From Leucogyrophana mollusca (lineage: Eukaryota > Basidiomycota > Agaricomycetes > Boletales), in NCBI GenBank assembly GCA_021014945.1, contig MU266350.1, positions 1 through 64,000 of the forward strand: a stretch of 64,000 nt of DNA. Direction: 5' to 3'. Made by a program: the position numbers and the translations under genes. Shown here piece by piece: positions 45,268 to 57,075 of the stretch. Under the pieces are notes generated by a model. That model was not told where the DNA came from, did no database searches, and saw nothing but the letters and a program-made list of their open reading frames with translations. Numbering within the stretch: the stretch's first letter is position 1; each line of letters starts with the position of its first letter.

Positions 45268-45598
45268 TGCCACCGTTTCCGCAAGCCGCTGAGAGGTCCT
45301 GAACCGCTCCTGTCATCCACATTGAAAGCTTCCTTGGCCTGACGACTCCTACTCACGCACACGACAGGGTATACGGTACAATGCTTGGTCTTTGGTCGAA
45401 TTTCTTTTTCTCTCATGACTGTGTTTCATATCTCGTTCTGCGGAGACTCGGACCGATTCGCCGAGGGCATATTCCACCCCCGCGAACCAGCAAGTTCGGA
45501 TGCTTTTGCTTGGGAACACACGTCTCAGTCGCATATCGCGCTATCGCACTGTGCATGTTTCACTTTAGCAACGCTTGTGTGCATGAGCCAGCTGCCCC
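45268..45598. other. Intergenic
   Basis: About 330 nt. Nothing recognised. Confidence 0.5.
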
Positions 45599-46369
45599 AT
45601 GATGATATTTCCGATCACCTCGACAGTTAAGCACTGCAAAAAATTTGCTACCCATGTTGGGGGCTCTTTGCGTTCACTGGGGCACCCTCTCCTTCGTCTT
45701 GCATCAAACAGTTCCGACGGAGCTGTCCTTCATCTACCTGGTCTTACTCGAAATGCCTCCAGATCAACGTTCACTAAGCAAAGCAGATCAATATGGGTTC
45801 AGAGGGCCATCAAGATAACGGTCTGCGCAACGTGTAAGCTACCTCAGCCTGCTCGTCCGGTGATCGCTCTTCTTGACCATACGTTGGCAGTGACCCTTAC
45901 TATACACGAAGTGTATAAAATGGAGCAAGATCGTAGAGTACGTGCGGCCAGGCGTAATCACGAGGCAGAAATCTGGTCCAAGCTCTCGCCACACTTCGAC
46001 CCCAACGATTACCATCAATGTCGTGCTCGCATCCCTGAGTTCTTGGAATTTTACGGCCCGGAAGTTTCTGCTTCGTATGAGAGGGCTATGAGAGGGCTGC
46101 AGCCTCAATATGAACCGTTCTTCAAATCTGTTGCTTGCGCGTTCTGCCGACAAATGCGAGCGATACTCACCACGTACCGGAGCCCTACCGACGACGGGGC
46201 ATCGAAGCATCTCGATGATGCTTTGGTTACCTTCCAGCAGCGGGTATATCATGCATTGATGACGCCTCGCCGGGGGATCTATGATCGGGATATAGTTAGA
46301 TTCTTCCAACGTTCGGCGCAACTGCAAGCTCAAGCCAAAGCTGGGCTTAACTACCGAGTGATACGATAG
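45599..46369 (+). CDS. Possible protein of unknown function
   Basis: Open frame of 256 residues. The C-terminal 150 residues (from MEQDRRVRAARRNHEAEIW at 45920) have balanced, helix-prone composition and look like real protein. The N-terminal 100 look random, so the true start may be 45920. The minus strand is also open over most of it (45839-46657), which weakens the case. No family recognised. Confidence 0.4.
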   Translation: MMIFPITSTVKHCKKFATHVGGSLRSLGHPLLRLASNSSDGAVLHLPGLTRNASRSTFTKQSRSIWVQRAIKITVCATCKLPQPARPVIALLDHTLAVTLTIHEVYKMEQDRRVRAARRNHEAEIWSKLSPHFDPNDYHQCRARIPEFLEFYGPEVSASYERAMRGLQPQYEPFFKSVACAFCRQMRAILTTYRSPTDDGASKHLDDALVTFQQRVYHALMTPRRGIYDRDIVRFFQRSAQLQAQAKAGLNYRVIR

Positions 46370-47223
46370 TGTTTCTCCAATTTTGAGGTTGGGTTTGGTT
46401 GTGTGTTGCGCTTGTATGCTATACTCATTGATCAACTTTGTTTCCAGACCTAGCGCGGTAGCCATTATCGTGGAATCCCACATGTCTCTGTCTCGCTGAG
46501 ATGCGAGTCGATTAATGGAACAATTTTGCATGTGTGACACAAGCAGGACTCGTGGTCTCGCCCCCCGCTGTCCTAAATGAGGTGTATTGTCGACCCCATG
46601 TACATGGGGCGCCCGACGAGCTTCACCTCGGCTCATGGAGCCCGCTCTCCGCAACATGAGTGATTTTAGCGATGGTCCTCCTGCGCATGTCAGAGGCGCG
46701 ATTCTTTTAATTACAGCTGACGACCATTATGAAAAAAGCTTTATGCGGGCTGGGGGGAAGGGAGGGGCTGAGAAGATAAATTGATTTATTCTCCGCGATC
46801 TTCCCTTTCATTTTCGCCTCGAAGGATGATCGTAGGACGATCGAGTGAGAGCCCGGAGGCCTGGATATTATCCACGCGAATGAACGATAGATCACTGCGT
46901 GTGGGGATCATCTGTCATTCTCAGATCCGAGACGTTGTCGATTTTCGTACCCTTGGGATGACGATGGGCTCCGAGATGATCCTTGGAGCGTGACAACCTA
47001 TATCCCACCCTTCCGAGTTCTTCTCAACTTTCGCATTCCTCCCTATTCCTTCCCCACTCTCCCCGACTCCTTCCGAAAAATTCAATTAGACACCATAAAA
47101 ATAGTGAATGATGGTAGTACACAGGGTGTTTCGATCATCGCTCCTACTCCTCGTGGAGTCGCTATCTAAATATCATACATACCACGATTGTCCTCTATAT
47201 TTCACGCACACTCTAACCCTATA
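46370..47223. other. Intergenic
   Basis: About 850 nt before the 3' end of the NMN adenylyltransferase gene. No supported exon. Confidence 0.5.
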
Positions 47224-48773
47224 TCATGACTGCATAGACTTCTTGCTCGATCCCGCGTCGACGTCACGCTTTCCCGCAGCACCATCCTTCTCTTTCCCCT
47301 TCTCCTTCTCCGGTCCGGGTCCATCATCTAGGTATAGATTGTTTTCCTCGATATAGTCAACAACAGCTGCCGGTAGGAGGTACCTCACTGAGAGGCCTCG
47401 GCGTAGGAACAAGCGGACCTTGGTTGAGGAGACGTCGTTCTGGATAAGTTGGGGGATGAGGTAGATATTGTTCCGCCACCGTGCTAGACTGTCTGTAGCC
47501 TGGTCCATGCCAGACCCTGCGCGCTCAATGATGAATGTGCCGTAACGTCCAAGTATGTGGTCAAGCTAGATAGAAAATGTCAGCTCCCTGCCATCACGTT
47601 TCGGAAGCACTAGAGTGGATGAGATAAAGGAGTATCTCACATCGGTATGCGACCAGACGCCAGGTTCCGACATTGTACTTATCAAGTCAGAACCGGCGAG
47701 GAGCATTATTCGAACGTTCCGATGCTCCCCCTCCTGGGTATGGACACCGCCGAGAACGGTGTTGATCTCGTAGTCAAAATGGTCTAGTACGACGGCCGTT
47801 CGCTGATAATTCTGGAAGGCTTCCCAGGAATCGATCATGAGCCACGAGGAAGTCTGCTCTGCAGCGAGCGAGCACATGTGCACTCTGCAAAATGAAAAGG
47901 AAGCGATCAGCCTTCTATCTTAGATACAAGGATTCGGAAAAGTTGAGCTAGGAAACAAAGATTCGAATGATAGCCTTTGATTACGGCTCTATCTCCACAG
48001 GACGGCTGCGCACGGAACTCGATGGGCACAGGAAGTATGCTCCGGATAGATAGGAACGGTATTTCCTGTGCACCATTCTGACCGGCTCGGCAGCATGGCC
48101 CAGTCAGCAGAATATAGAAGAGCGTCTTCCCGTGACGCTTTAGAGGCCGATCCTAGCACTGTGAATTCCAGACCGGTCCGACTCCGTGCTCAGATGCAAC
48201 GGTCGGGAACCAGTCCTGTTGCCATAACCCGCAAACTCGCACCTTGATCGTGTGGATCAAGAGGCTCCAGAATGGCGGCGGCTAACCGGACGTAGCACCT
48301 GACTATGTGTGTTCCGAGTCAAGAAGCAGACCAAGGCGGCCGGTGACGCTGGAATTTACCCCAATGCGGTAATGGAGCACAGACTCTCCGGAATGCGCGT
48401 CCATATTTCTCATCAACGCGCACAGGAACATGCCTGACCCTCCCGGGTCTATGGCAATGAACGTGGGACTACGATTGCAAGGGACTCACCTATGATGGGC
48501 ATTGAGTAGTCCAGGTTTCTTGTACTTGTCGCTGACGGGACTGAGGTACCCGCCAACAATCTCGAAGTCTGTGTTCTGCCGAACATAGTCCTTTGCCATC
48601 TCGAACATACGAAGGTGAAGATAGGTAACCGGACTGAAGGATCCGCATGCTACCAATACGATCGGCTGCTTGCTGGAATTGCGGAGAGTTTTGTGAAAGC
48701 GATGGGAAGCGAAGGAATAGTCCGGAGGGTTATTGAATGTGCTGGTCCTTCGTGCGGGCGTCTGCGTGGCCAT
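47224..48773 (-). CDS. Nicotinamide/nicotinate mononucleotide adenylyltransferase
   Basis: Joins NMN or NaMN with ATP to make NAD or NaAD, the core step of NAD synthesis. Three exons (5' to 3'): 48773-48490, 47884-47641 and 47565-47224, giving 289 residues plus stop. The nucleotidyltransferase motif GSFSPVTYLHLRMFE is present, with the ATP-binding T-x-x-H. Then come GGYLSPVSDKYKKPGL, LLAGSDLI and the closing SSTKVR motif. Exon 1 joins exon 2 within HHR-VHMCSLAAE, exactly where other family members are continuous. The first intron is 605 nt, about ten times the others in the window. The C-terminus has an acidic/basic low-complexity tail. Confidence 0.93.
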
Positions 48774-49383
48774 GGTGGTAACAAAACAAACGATGGATGA
48801 GAATAATAATTTTGCACCCTGTCAGCTTCAGCTGGTTCGGGACATGACCTCCTCACATCGCGCAATGCTCTTATGTGCTCCCCATAAGGAATATGCTTCG
48901 CACGATTATTTTATCTCCAAGAACTGACCATGACAAAGGTCTGACATGATCCTTCACGACACCCTCGACTCTGAGCCTCCGACGTCAATCCTTGGTCTGT
49001 TTTGTGGACGCTGTGGGAGCATATTCGGTCGACGCATTAGCCACGATTGGAAGATATTCCCTCGCGACGAAGTTCTATTGCGGTCTCATCACTCACGGAC
49101 AAGGAAGCTGACTTAACTGTGGTGTTATACACATGCTACGAAATAATACAATCAGCTATCGACGAAATATCTCCGGACACGAACCAATGCGCACATTGCG
49201 GCCCAGCTATTTTACTTTTGAACGGACGGAATGCCCTCGCTTCAAGCGAACGACGTAGGCAATAATACAACGAATCAGAAATAGGGTATCAAAGCCAACC
49301 AGCCAATGCGAGCATAACGATGAGCGACTAGACGAACGTGCAAACGACATATTAAAATTATTGGACCCGAGGCGGTGACCCTC
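48774..49383. other. Intergenic, promoter of NMN adenylyltransferase
   Basis: About 600 nt between head-to-tail genes. No exon recognised. Confidence 0.5.
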
Positions 49384-51165
49384 TCAACAAACTTGAATCT
49401 CCCACTCGCCACCTTCGCCGCCGACGGCTGGCATGCTCTTCAAGGCAACCCTCGCTCGATGCCTCGCTGTTTCACTGGCAGATTCATCGATATACCCGGG
49501 AAAGTATTCGAATGCCGGATCGGCCACACGCCCGAAGCTTCTGGCGGCGCCACTATGGTCATACATGGAGGCCATCATAGAAGCCTCCATTCCGAACTTG
49601 GAATGGGGCGTGCCAACTCCCAGGAAAGGCCCCAAAGGATCCAAGTCGTCGTTTGGTACGGATCCTGCATACGAATGTGCCGGTGCGGCCGACGCAAGCG
49701 TGGAATATGTTTGCGAGGAGTATGGTGTGGCACTGTTAGTGGAGTCGGGCCCAGCCCACATGGATAGCGACGAAGACTGGATAGCTCGGTCATTATAGTT
49801 CGAGCGGAGCGATGGTGCTGAAGGTGTAGATTCGGATTTGGAAGGGTGGATCCGTACGCGAATTTTGCCGCTGTCATCTGGCGACGCATCGAATGAAATA
49901 TCAAGGCCCCCAAGCGCACTCAATGCCTCGGAGTCAATCTCTAGTCTGCGTGGTTTCGACGAGGATGCCGCGCCAGAAGAGAGCTTTTCCAGGTTATTGA
50001 AATCGAGGTCCATCACCACACCCCCGTTCGGAAGAGGTGCCCAATCATAATCGGGGATGACGGCGTCGCAATTGAAAGCAGATGATGAGGCGGCTGACAA
50101 AGAAGATCCTGATAGTGGTGCGGAGAAGGTGGTGGGGTGGGTGGAGTTCTTAGGCATCGACAATAGTGATGGGAGTGCGCAAAGGAGTGCCTGCTTATCG
50201 TTACTCGGCGATGGCGCTAACACTCAGAGATAATGATTCTTACCATCAGACCCAGGCCAGCTCCAGACTTGTTTGGCGAGGTCATGGGTGGCAAACATGA
50301 AGAAGATAAGCCACCTTCGTAATGCTCCGCCTTCACTGGAGTGTCGCTGATGGATCTTCTTGAAAGTTCAGCACGCAGTTCCTGTTCGCGCTTTTCGGCA
50401 GCGGAAAGACGAGACCGAAGTTTCTCAACCTCCGAATAGAGCTCATCGTGTCCATTTCCTTTTTGGGAAATGCCCTGAAGTCTGACATTCTCGTCTTCAA
50501 GTTCCTTTACGCGACTGCGCATTCGCAATCAAGACTCGGTGAGCAACGGGCATAACGGCGTGGATGAATGACACCTACATTTCCATGGCTTCATACTCTT
50601 CACGCTTCCTCTGCCGGCTGAGGAAAGCGGCGGCCCGGTTCTTCACCAAGCGCGCCTCACGCTTGCTCAGCCCGGAAACGTCGGGAGGCACAAAATCCTT
50701 GCAGGTGATACGCTCCCCGGAAGCACGGTGTTTCTTTATGGCGCCCGGAACGGGGCTGGAAGATCGCTTCATGCGCTGAACTCCGGCATCAATGGAGAGC
50801 GATAATTGTGGGGGTTTACCGGAGCCTGGGGACGCTGCCGACGATGGAGAAGGAGTGTCTGACAACTCGAATACCTGGTGAGTTGATATACAAAGCTGCT
50901 GCTCGCCGTCGGAGATAGATTCGGGGGTCATGCGAGACTTAAGCATGCTGTGCCCTGATATTGGCGAATCTGTGGAGTTAGAGCCATCGGAATTTGGCGG
51001 AGAAGGTGGAAGGTCATAGTAGTTCCACCCAAAGACATTTACTGTGCTTGGGGAGAACGGGATTTGCTGGTTCCATGCTATATCGCTAGGCGAGACTGGT
51101 GAAAGCAACGGAGCGTCATTGACGATGATTTGCGACATGGGAAGGGTTGGGGGGTGTCGGGACAT
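49384..51165 (-). CDS. bZIP transcription factor
   Basis: Three exons (5' to 3'): 51165-50579, 50514-50244 and 50190-49384, encoding 554 residues. I start at ATG 51165, since the upstream frame has no ATG. The basic region (about residues 168-192) contains KNRAAAFLSRQRKR, fitting the NxxAAxxSRxRK bZIP consensus. The leucine zipper begins at VKELEDENVRL and continues through VEKLRSRLSAAEK, interrupted by the first intron. The N-terminal half is Ser/Pro-rich, with acidic and PPSPPNSDGS segments typical of activation regions. The C-terminal 270 residues are Ser-rich, of unknown function. No membrane helix is seen. The target genes cannot be inferred. Confidence 0.9.
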
Positions 51166-53091
51166 GGTAAGGCGTGTAAAAGGATCAAAATCCCACACAA
51201 TGGGGGCTTCAGAGGAGGAAAGAGCAGGGGGGATTTGTTCGAACTTTTTGTGCTGGGTCTATTGCCCCGGATTTATACCGCACTTATAGCTAAGTACGAC
51301 CGCCAGAACAATTTCTGTAGCCGACCAAATCGAGCACACGTCTGATTTCAAAATATCACCTTCTCACATGCTACGGCTGCTGTTTCAGGGCAAAGTAAAG
51401 TCAGGTCCGTATCTGTACCTGTCTGATAACTTTCGAAGCGCGGCAACCAGTTTGAGTTTTATAAACCCAAGACTTCATACCACCGACGATGCTGTCTTGT
51501 TACTGTCCCCATTCCCACTTCCGTCGGAAAGTGTTCCGGTCTTCGCTACACCGACAACCTCGCTTCCCCTCGTCTACCACAGAATACACTAGGTACCCCA
51601 AGATCCCCTGTAAACGTCCAAAAACAACCCATCTCGCAGAGTGTTCTGCACTCGGCCACCTCCCGGCACGCGAACCAAGACAGACAACCATGTCAGTCAA
51701 TCGTATTACTTCCGCCCGTCGGTCTTAAAATCGAACTGGAAACTGGGGCAAAAACCCGTTTCCTCCGCGAGTTACCTCTTAAAGGCTTGAGAACGTCCCT
51801 TTCAAGTCGGGAAGCCGCTTTCGGCAGCTTCATGTGAGCGATTTCCATCGCAAGATTTTGATGTAACTCCTGCCCGAGTTGTTTGTTGCTGAGATGGGCT
51901 AACCTCGGAACGTGTCTGTTGGGGCCCTAAAGCAGAGGGATGCTCTCGAAAGGTGGGGAGGTGGGATAACCAGAAAGGGGGAACCTTGATTGCTCCGCGA
52001 CGAGGATTGGGGCTAAGATCCGGCGCGTTTTTTGGAGGGCGCCCATGGTGAAATGGGCAAAGGTTCGTCGAGGACTGACGTCGATCGCTCGTTGAATGCC
52101 GAGGCGGGGGAGAGGACCGAGTCGGTCTTTATAGCTGCTGTGCTACACTTCCTGGACACACAAATCAACATATGGCCAATTTGACAGGTCGTTATCCCCC
52201 TGTGTCCATCAATTGAATTGGAGTGCTTGAGAGCACAAGGGTGCCAACTTGCGCACCAGTCACGTGGGTCCTCTCATGACCTCCCATCAGAGTGCGTACC
52301 TTGGTTGATATCTTCAATTGCGGCCCTTCGATTGTGGCCGCCTGTTCGCAGCCGTTCTCACGAAGCTCCAGGATCTTATCGATGCGCCTCGAGGTCCTCT
52401 TTTGGCAACAGGCGCACGTTATCGATGCGCCCTCTCTCAAATAAGATTAACCTACAGGTTGCGTTGGTGCTCAATTTGCGTCATCAGAGCAGTCTAATTG
52501 AGGGCAGACGGCACCGATTGAGAGTGGGCCATGAGCTCCCTGGTTGATCCCCTTGTGTCAGGATCCCCACCGGACCAGAAATATACCCCGCAGCATCTAG
52601 ATATGAATGTTCGCACGGTGCCACACCTCCGAATACACGAAACTTCCGAAGGTTTCATCCCGAGCCTATTCGGAACACAGCCTCGATCTCCGGAGGCAGG
52701 TTGGACGTATGGAGCTGACTTAAATCCCATAGTCCTGAGCAGCTATTGCGGACAGAATAAAATTGTGATCCACCACAGCGGATTTAAAAATGGAATACGT
52801 CGACACCGTTTAATTCGGATAAACCCATAATTTATGAATTGTAGGGGCTCCCTACGAAACCTCGTCAGTAAGGCACTCGGGACGTCTGGGGAACATACAG
52901 CTACCCCACACAAACCCACCAGTGTAGTCGCCACAACCGTTATCTACGTAGCCCATTGAAGAACGTCGAAGATAAAACACCGCTGTGAGTTGTGCTTGAT
53001 CTCGATCGTCGTGTCACTGGTACTTTCTGAGTTGTGCCCGGAAACAAATCTGACCACAAAGGATACCTCAGGAACGCACACGTTCGATTCT
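51166..53091. other. Intergenic, gene-poor
   Basis: About 1.9 kb. Several short open frames on both strands, none with motif or splice support. Confidence 0.5.
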
Positions 53092-53442
53092 CTAACGTTT
53101 ATTTCCCAGCACGATCATATGGCGCGATCGAATGTAGACGGACGTACCTATGACGGTCGAGCTAGCCTCGGATGAGAGGCATCGCTCGATTTCGAGAGCC
53201 AGAACGCCATGTATGTAAAGTCCTGACAGCCTGCGAAGAGATCTGATTCTCCCGCGTGACGTGCACCCATCATTCACGAACGTTTTAGTTAAGACGAGGG
53301 AAAAGAAGCATACCGCGTCGGTATACAGAAAAGCAAACGTCGCGGCGAGGTCGGCGATCATTGCGAGCAATGAATGCCTGGATGGGTCGGAGTCGGGTGT
53401 TTTCATTTGTAACCACGAATATGCCCGGCAGGGTTCCTCCAA
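53092..53442 (-). pseudogene. Possible relic of a multi-helix membrane protein gene
   Basis: A 116-residue minus-strand frame has a layout like the C-terminal part of a membrane-protein family common in mushrooms: a helix ending in LxTKTF, a second helix-like segment, then a TSVxxxSRxM-like end. The match is from memory of pattern only. Upstream pieces (to about 54340) are hydrophobic but broken by stops, so an intact gene could not be built. Confidence 0.25.
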
Positions 53443-54461
53443 GCGTGAAGCCTGTGCTCTTTATCATCGTTCCCAGGAGAGATAGAAAGTACTTCACCCG
53501 CACAAAATTCGGAAGAATGCGAACGACCACTGCAAGTGTCCAAGTAGTGAGCATGAGATGCAGCGTCCCTATTATGGTTATAGGAGCTTGCTAAGTCGGT
53601 CAATGGATATCAGGGCATCCGCTGCAACTTGATTTATGTCCGGGGACCACCGGTCGGATAAATACCGAGCGTGTTGTTGTCATACTCAGCACAGAGAAAT
53701 CATATTGGACCTACTCTATGACTTGATGGCGATTTTCGGCCGATTTGCATTCGGAGTTTACTTTCCAACGAAATGGGACTTGAGTGATAGAGGTCAAATA
53801 TCCCTGGCTCAGCAAGCGAGTGGCGAGAAGAGGGACACATACCTATTTTGCACGTGCTTCGCCTGGGGTCGAGGATCAGCAATGGCAGGCGTTATGATGC
53901 CGACCAGTGCTTTGGTATCGCTAGCTAAGTTATATCATTTGAGACAGCCGCGTGAACGTCGAGCTCGTTGCTGTCGAGTTGCTGTGGCACGCAATAGCAT
54001 TAGCGGCTAGAAAAGCGACATTTGCGGTCGTAATTAAGGGAAAAGACGGTCAGCACAATTAAATAAGCATGGCCGACCTGCCTGCTCTTCTCTGACGTCC
54101 GGCGAAATGGGTATCTTTTGCACCCGGGGAGTTTGACTGCTGCGATTGTAGCCATCGTCACGGCGAATCCTATGATGACCACGGAAGTGTGTAGGCTGTC
54201 GATCACATTTATGGGTGGACGAGATACCCACCACTGTCGGTACAGCCCGCAGAAAGTGGTGGAGAAGGTTTTCTTATTCCTGTCGGTCCAAGAGTCGTTG
54301 CCTTGCGTGAGGTGAATGACACAACGCGAAACTGTCACGTCACGGGAGATTTGTCACGATTTAATAAAACGCTATCACATGTTACTGTCATCTCACCTTC
54401 TCCTTCCAGCCAGGCAGCAGCTGCAGAGATCACAAAACAGTACTTGCCTTTTGTATACACA
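53443..54461. other. Intergenic or degraded upstream part of the relic
   Basis: Minus-strand hydrophobic fragment SLHTSVVIIGFAVTMATIAA at about 54134-54195, no continuous frame. The last 100 nt should contain the promoter of the first BTB gene. Confidence 0.35.
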
Positions 54462-55269
54462 ATGACAGAACAGACACCTGCAGGCGAGAACGAAATCGAC
54501 AGGAAAGACGCCCGATTTTACTTTACCAACATAACTTTTCTCGTGAGCAAGCCCCTCTGATTTAGACCAGATTTAAAGTTGAACAAAATGCTGCCTCAGG
54601 TGGAAGGCACACGTTTCCGGGTTCCACAGAGCCCATTCGCAGAACACTCCGAAGTATTTCGACAAATTTTTCAATTGCCTGTGCCAGAAGGCGTGGAACC
54701 AGATGGTTCTAGCGACGAGCGGCCCCTTCATCTCGAGGGCATACAAAAGAGCGACTTCAGACAGCTATTAAGTCTTTCCCTGAGTCAGCCATTTGTTGTG
54801 GGTGCCAGTCAGCAATCCCTGGCTGACAGCCAGATACAGCCTCGGAACGCCTGAGAACCAACCCCAAACATTTTCCCAATGGATTTCTGTCCTCAAACTT
54901 GCATTCATGTGGGAGTTTGACGCCGCGAAGGCAGTCGCAGTCGAGCATTTGACCAGCTTTGCGATTGACCCCGTCAAAAAGATATATCTTGCCCGGGAGT
55001 ACGATGTTCAACAATGGTTGGTGCCGGCGCTCAATGGAATCGCCAGGCGCAGCCAACCTATCGGGATGAAAGATGCGGAGAAGTTGGGTGTAGACCTTGC
55101 ACTGGGGATGGCCGCTGTTCGAGAAAGCTTGTGTATTGGCCCAGGTGGTACACTATCGGTCGGAGAAAGATCAGTAAAGAGACTTGATTTCACGGAGAAG
55201 ATAAAGGAGATGCTAGCCGTATATCGAGAAGAATCAGCCGTCAGCGATATGCCCGCTAAGACCAACTAG
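54462..55269 (+). CDS. BTB/POZ domain protein, subfamily 1, copy 1
   Basis: Three exons, 54462-54542, 54600-54783 and 54830-55269, encode 234 residues. The BTB-like core runs RFYFTNITFLVEGTRFRVP, SEVFRQIFQLP and the segment preceding LGTPENQPQTF, followed by a helical C-terminal half (FAIDPVKKIYLAREYDVQQW). The first intron starts right after the FL that precedes VEGT, as in the other three copies. The second junction uses a weak donor (GTCAGC at 54784) and the acceptor at 54829. The acceptor at the position used in copy 2 would break the frame. Such BTB proteins are expanded in Agaricomycetes and may serve as adaptors or oligomerisation modules. No Cul3-specific feature is evident. Confidence 0.8.
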
Positions 55270-56276
55270 CCACCACGATTCATCCGATTCAGACCCAGAA
55301 CGAATTATTCCAACCTCCCTCGAGTTAGTAGTATCGCCGAAGGTTATATAGGACGTGCACCTTGGAGCGCTTGTCCGCGCAATCACATGATTCTGTGTAC
55401 GTAGGTGCGCGGCAATATCGTCAGCTCTTAACTCGACGTCAAGTTCAAAACAAATCTCAGTGCACTTTCCTGGGAATTCCTCTTGCGTTTGCATTTTTTC
55501 GGACCAAGACCGCACGATAACATGTCTTGCTTGGTCTGTTTTGCAAGCTATGACCTCCGCTCTGTGGTGAGGTATAACAGGTAGTGTAGCACTGGAGAAG
55601 AGTGTGAAGTAGCAGGGACGTCAGAGATGCTTGCGGTAAGCACGCACAACGAAGGCTTTACTATGTGAGCGTTCACGGGTGGATATCAGGCCGGAGCACT
55701 TTGTGCGCTGATCGAACATAGAGGGGCCATTGAACAAGCTCCAGCCTCACCTCGAAAGAACTCCCAGGTGGTTTGGTCAGCAAAATATCTATCAGTTCGT
55801 GAGCTGCGCCGGAAGGGAAACCCGCGAAGACTGAAACGCACTGTGAACTACCGTGAAGCGTGAAACGTGAAGCTCCCCCTTCGTCAATTCGATTAAGCAT
55901 GTCCCTCCCCTCAAATCTGAACTGCATTTAGACTACCTAGGAGGCATGAACCGAGTCGAGTGGACACTGATTCTGCGTGCGTTTTTTGATCCTAAACTGC
56001 ACGATCGCCTGCAATCGTAGGTCTAGGGCTCGCTGCGGAGGTGCCTGGAGTTGGACACACTGTTTCCATTCGCGATTTGGATTGAAACCTTGCGAGTCTA
56101 GGGGAGCGCGAGGCGCCTCGACACGCTTCTAATGGGCGCCACCAGCGGCATTAGGCTTGGCCGTGCTGTAAGATTATTTAGATATTAAATAGACGCCGCC
56201 ACGCTGCATGCGAGCCCATAAATCAGGGGGGAGGGGGAGACAGAGTTGCGAAAGCGAAACTTACCTCGTTTGCACG
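55270..56276. other. Intergenic between BTB copies 1 and 2
   Basis: About 1 kb. Two minus-strand frames near 55234-55927 lack recognisable motifs. Confidence 0.5.
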
Positions 56277-57075
56277 ATGATCTCCCAAGGTCCGATACCG
56301 CCCAATCGTGCCCAACTACCATCCACGTCAGCAGACTTCGACGGTAGATTCTACTTTACCAACGTGATATTCCTCGTGAGTGACCCTTTGCTCCGACAAA
56401 CGACACCAAGTCCAGTAAAATATTGCATGCACTCATCAGGTTGATGGCACCCTTTTCCGTGTACCGCGGCACCCATTCGCAGAAGATTCGGAAGTGTTTG
56501 GACAAATGTTTCAGTTACCTGCCCCGGAAGACACAGAACCAGACGGCTCTAGCTACGAACATCCCATCCATCTTGATGGTATCAAAAAAGATGACTTCAG
56601 GCAACTTCTAAAAGTCTTATTCCCTGCGTAAGTCCCTCATCACCGTGGATGACCGTGCTGACCCTAACTGATCGTCTGGTACAGTCTCGGAAAACCTGAG
56701 AGCCAGCCCCAAACACTTGCGGAATGGACTCCCGTCCTCAAGTTATCGTCGATGTGGGAGTTTGAACTCGTGAAGAAAGTAGCGGTCGAGAAAATGCAGA
56801 GCTTCGAGATCGATCCCGTAGAAAAGGCATGCCTAGCTAAGGAATGCGATGTCCCGCAGTGGCTGGTCCCAGCCCTGAACGAAATAGCCAAGCGGAGGGA
56901 ACCCATCGGGGTGGAAGATGTCGAAAAGCTGGGGTTGGATCTTGCGCTGAAAATGGCTGCTGTCCGGGAGAGCTTGGCTGTCGTAGGACGATATCTACGG
57001 GTCGGAGAAAGATCAGCAGAATGCCTCGATTTCACACAGAAAATAAAAACCGTGTTAGCTATAGAAGTCGACTAG
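56277..57075 (+). CDS. BTB/POZ domain protein, subfamily 1, copy 2
   Basis: Three exons, 56277-56375, 56440-56627 and 56685-57075, encode 225 residues. Closely similar to copy 1: RFYFTNVIFLVDGTLFRVP, SEVFGQMFQLP, LLKVLFPALGKPESQPQ, WEFELVKKVAVEKMQSFEID and the PVEKACLAKE helix. All introns are canonical. It appears the better preserved member of the pair, because copy 1 has small deletions at the second junction. Function unknown beyond the domain. Confidence 0.85.

Noticed and set aside
48413..48419. Box C-like TGATGA in the long intron as a snoRNA
   Set aside because: No box D at a suitable distance and no terminal stem.
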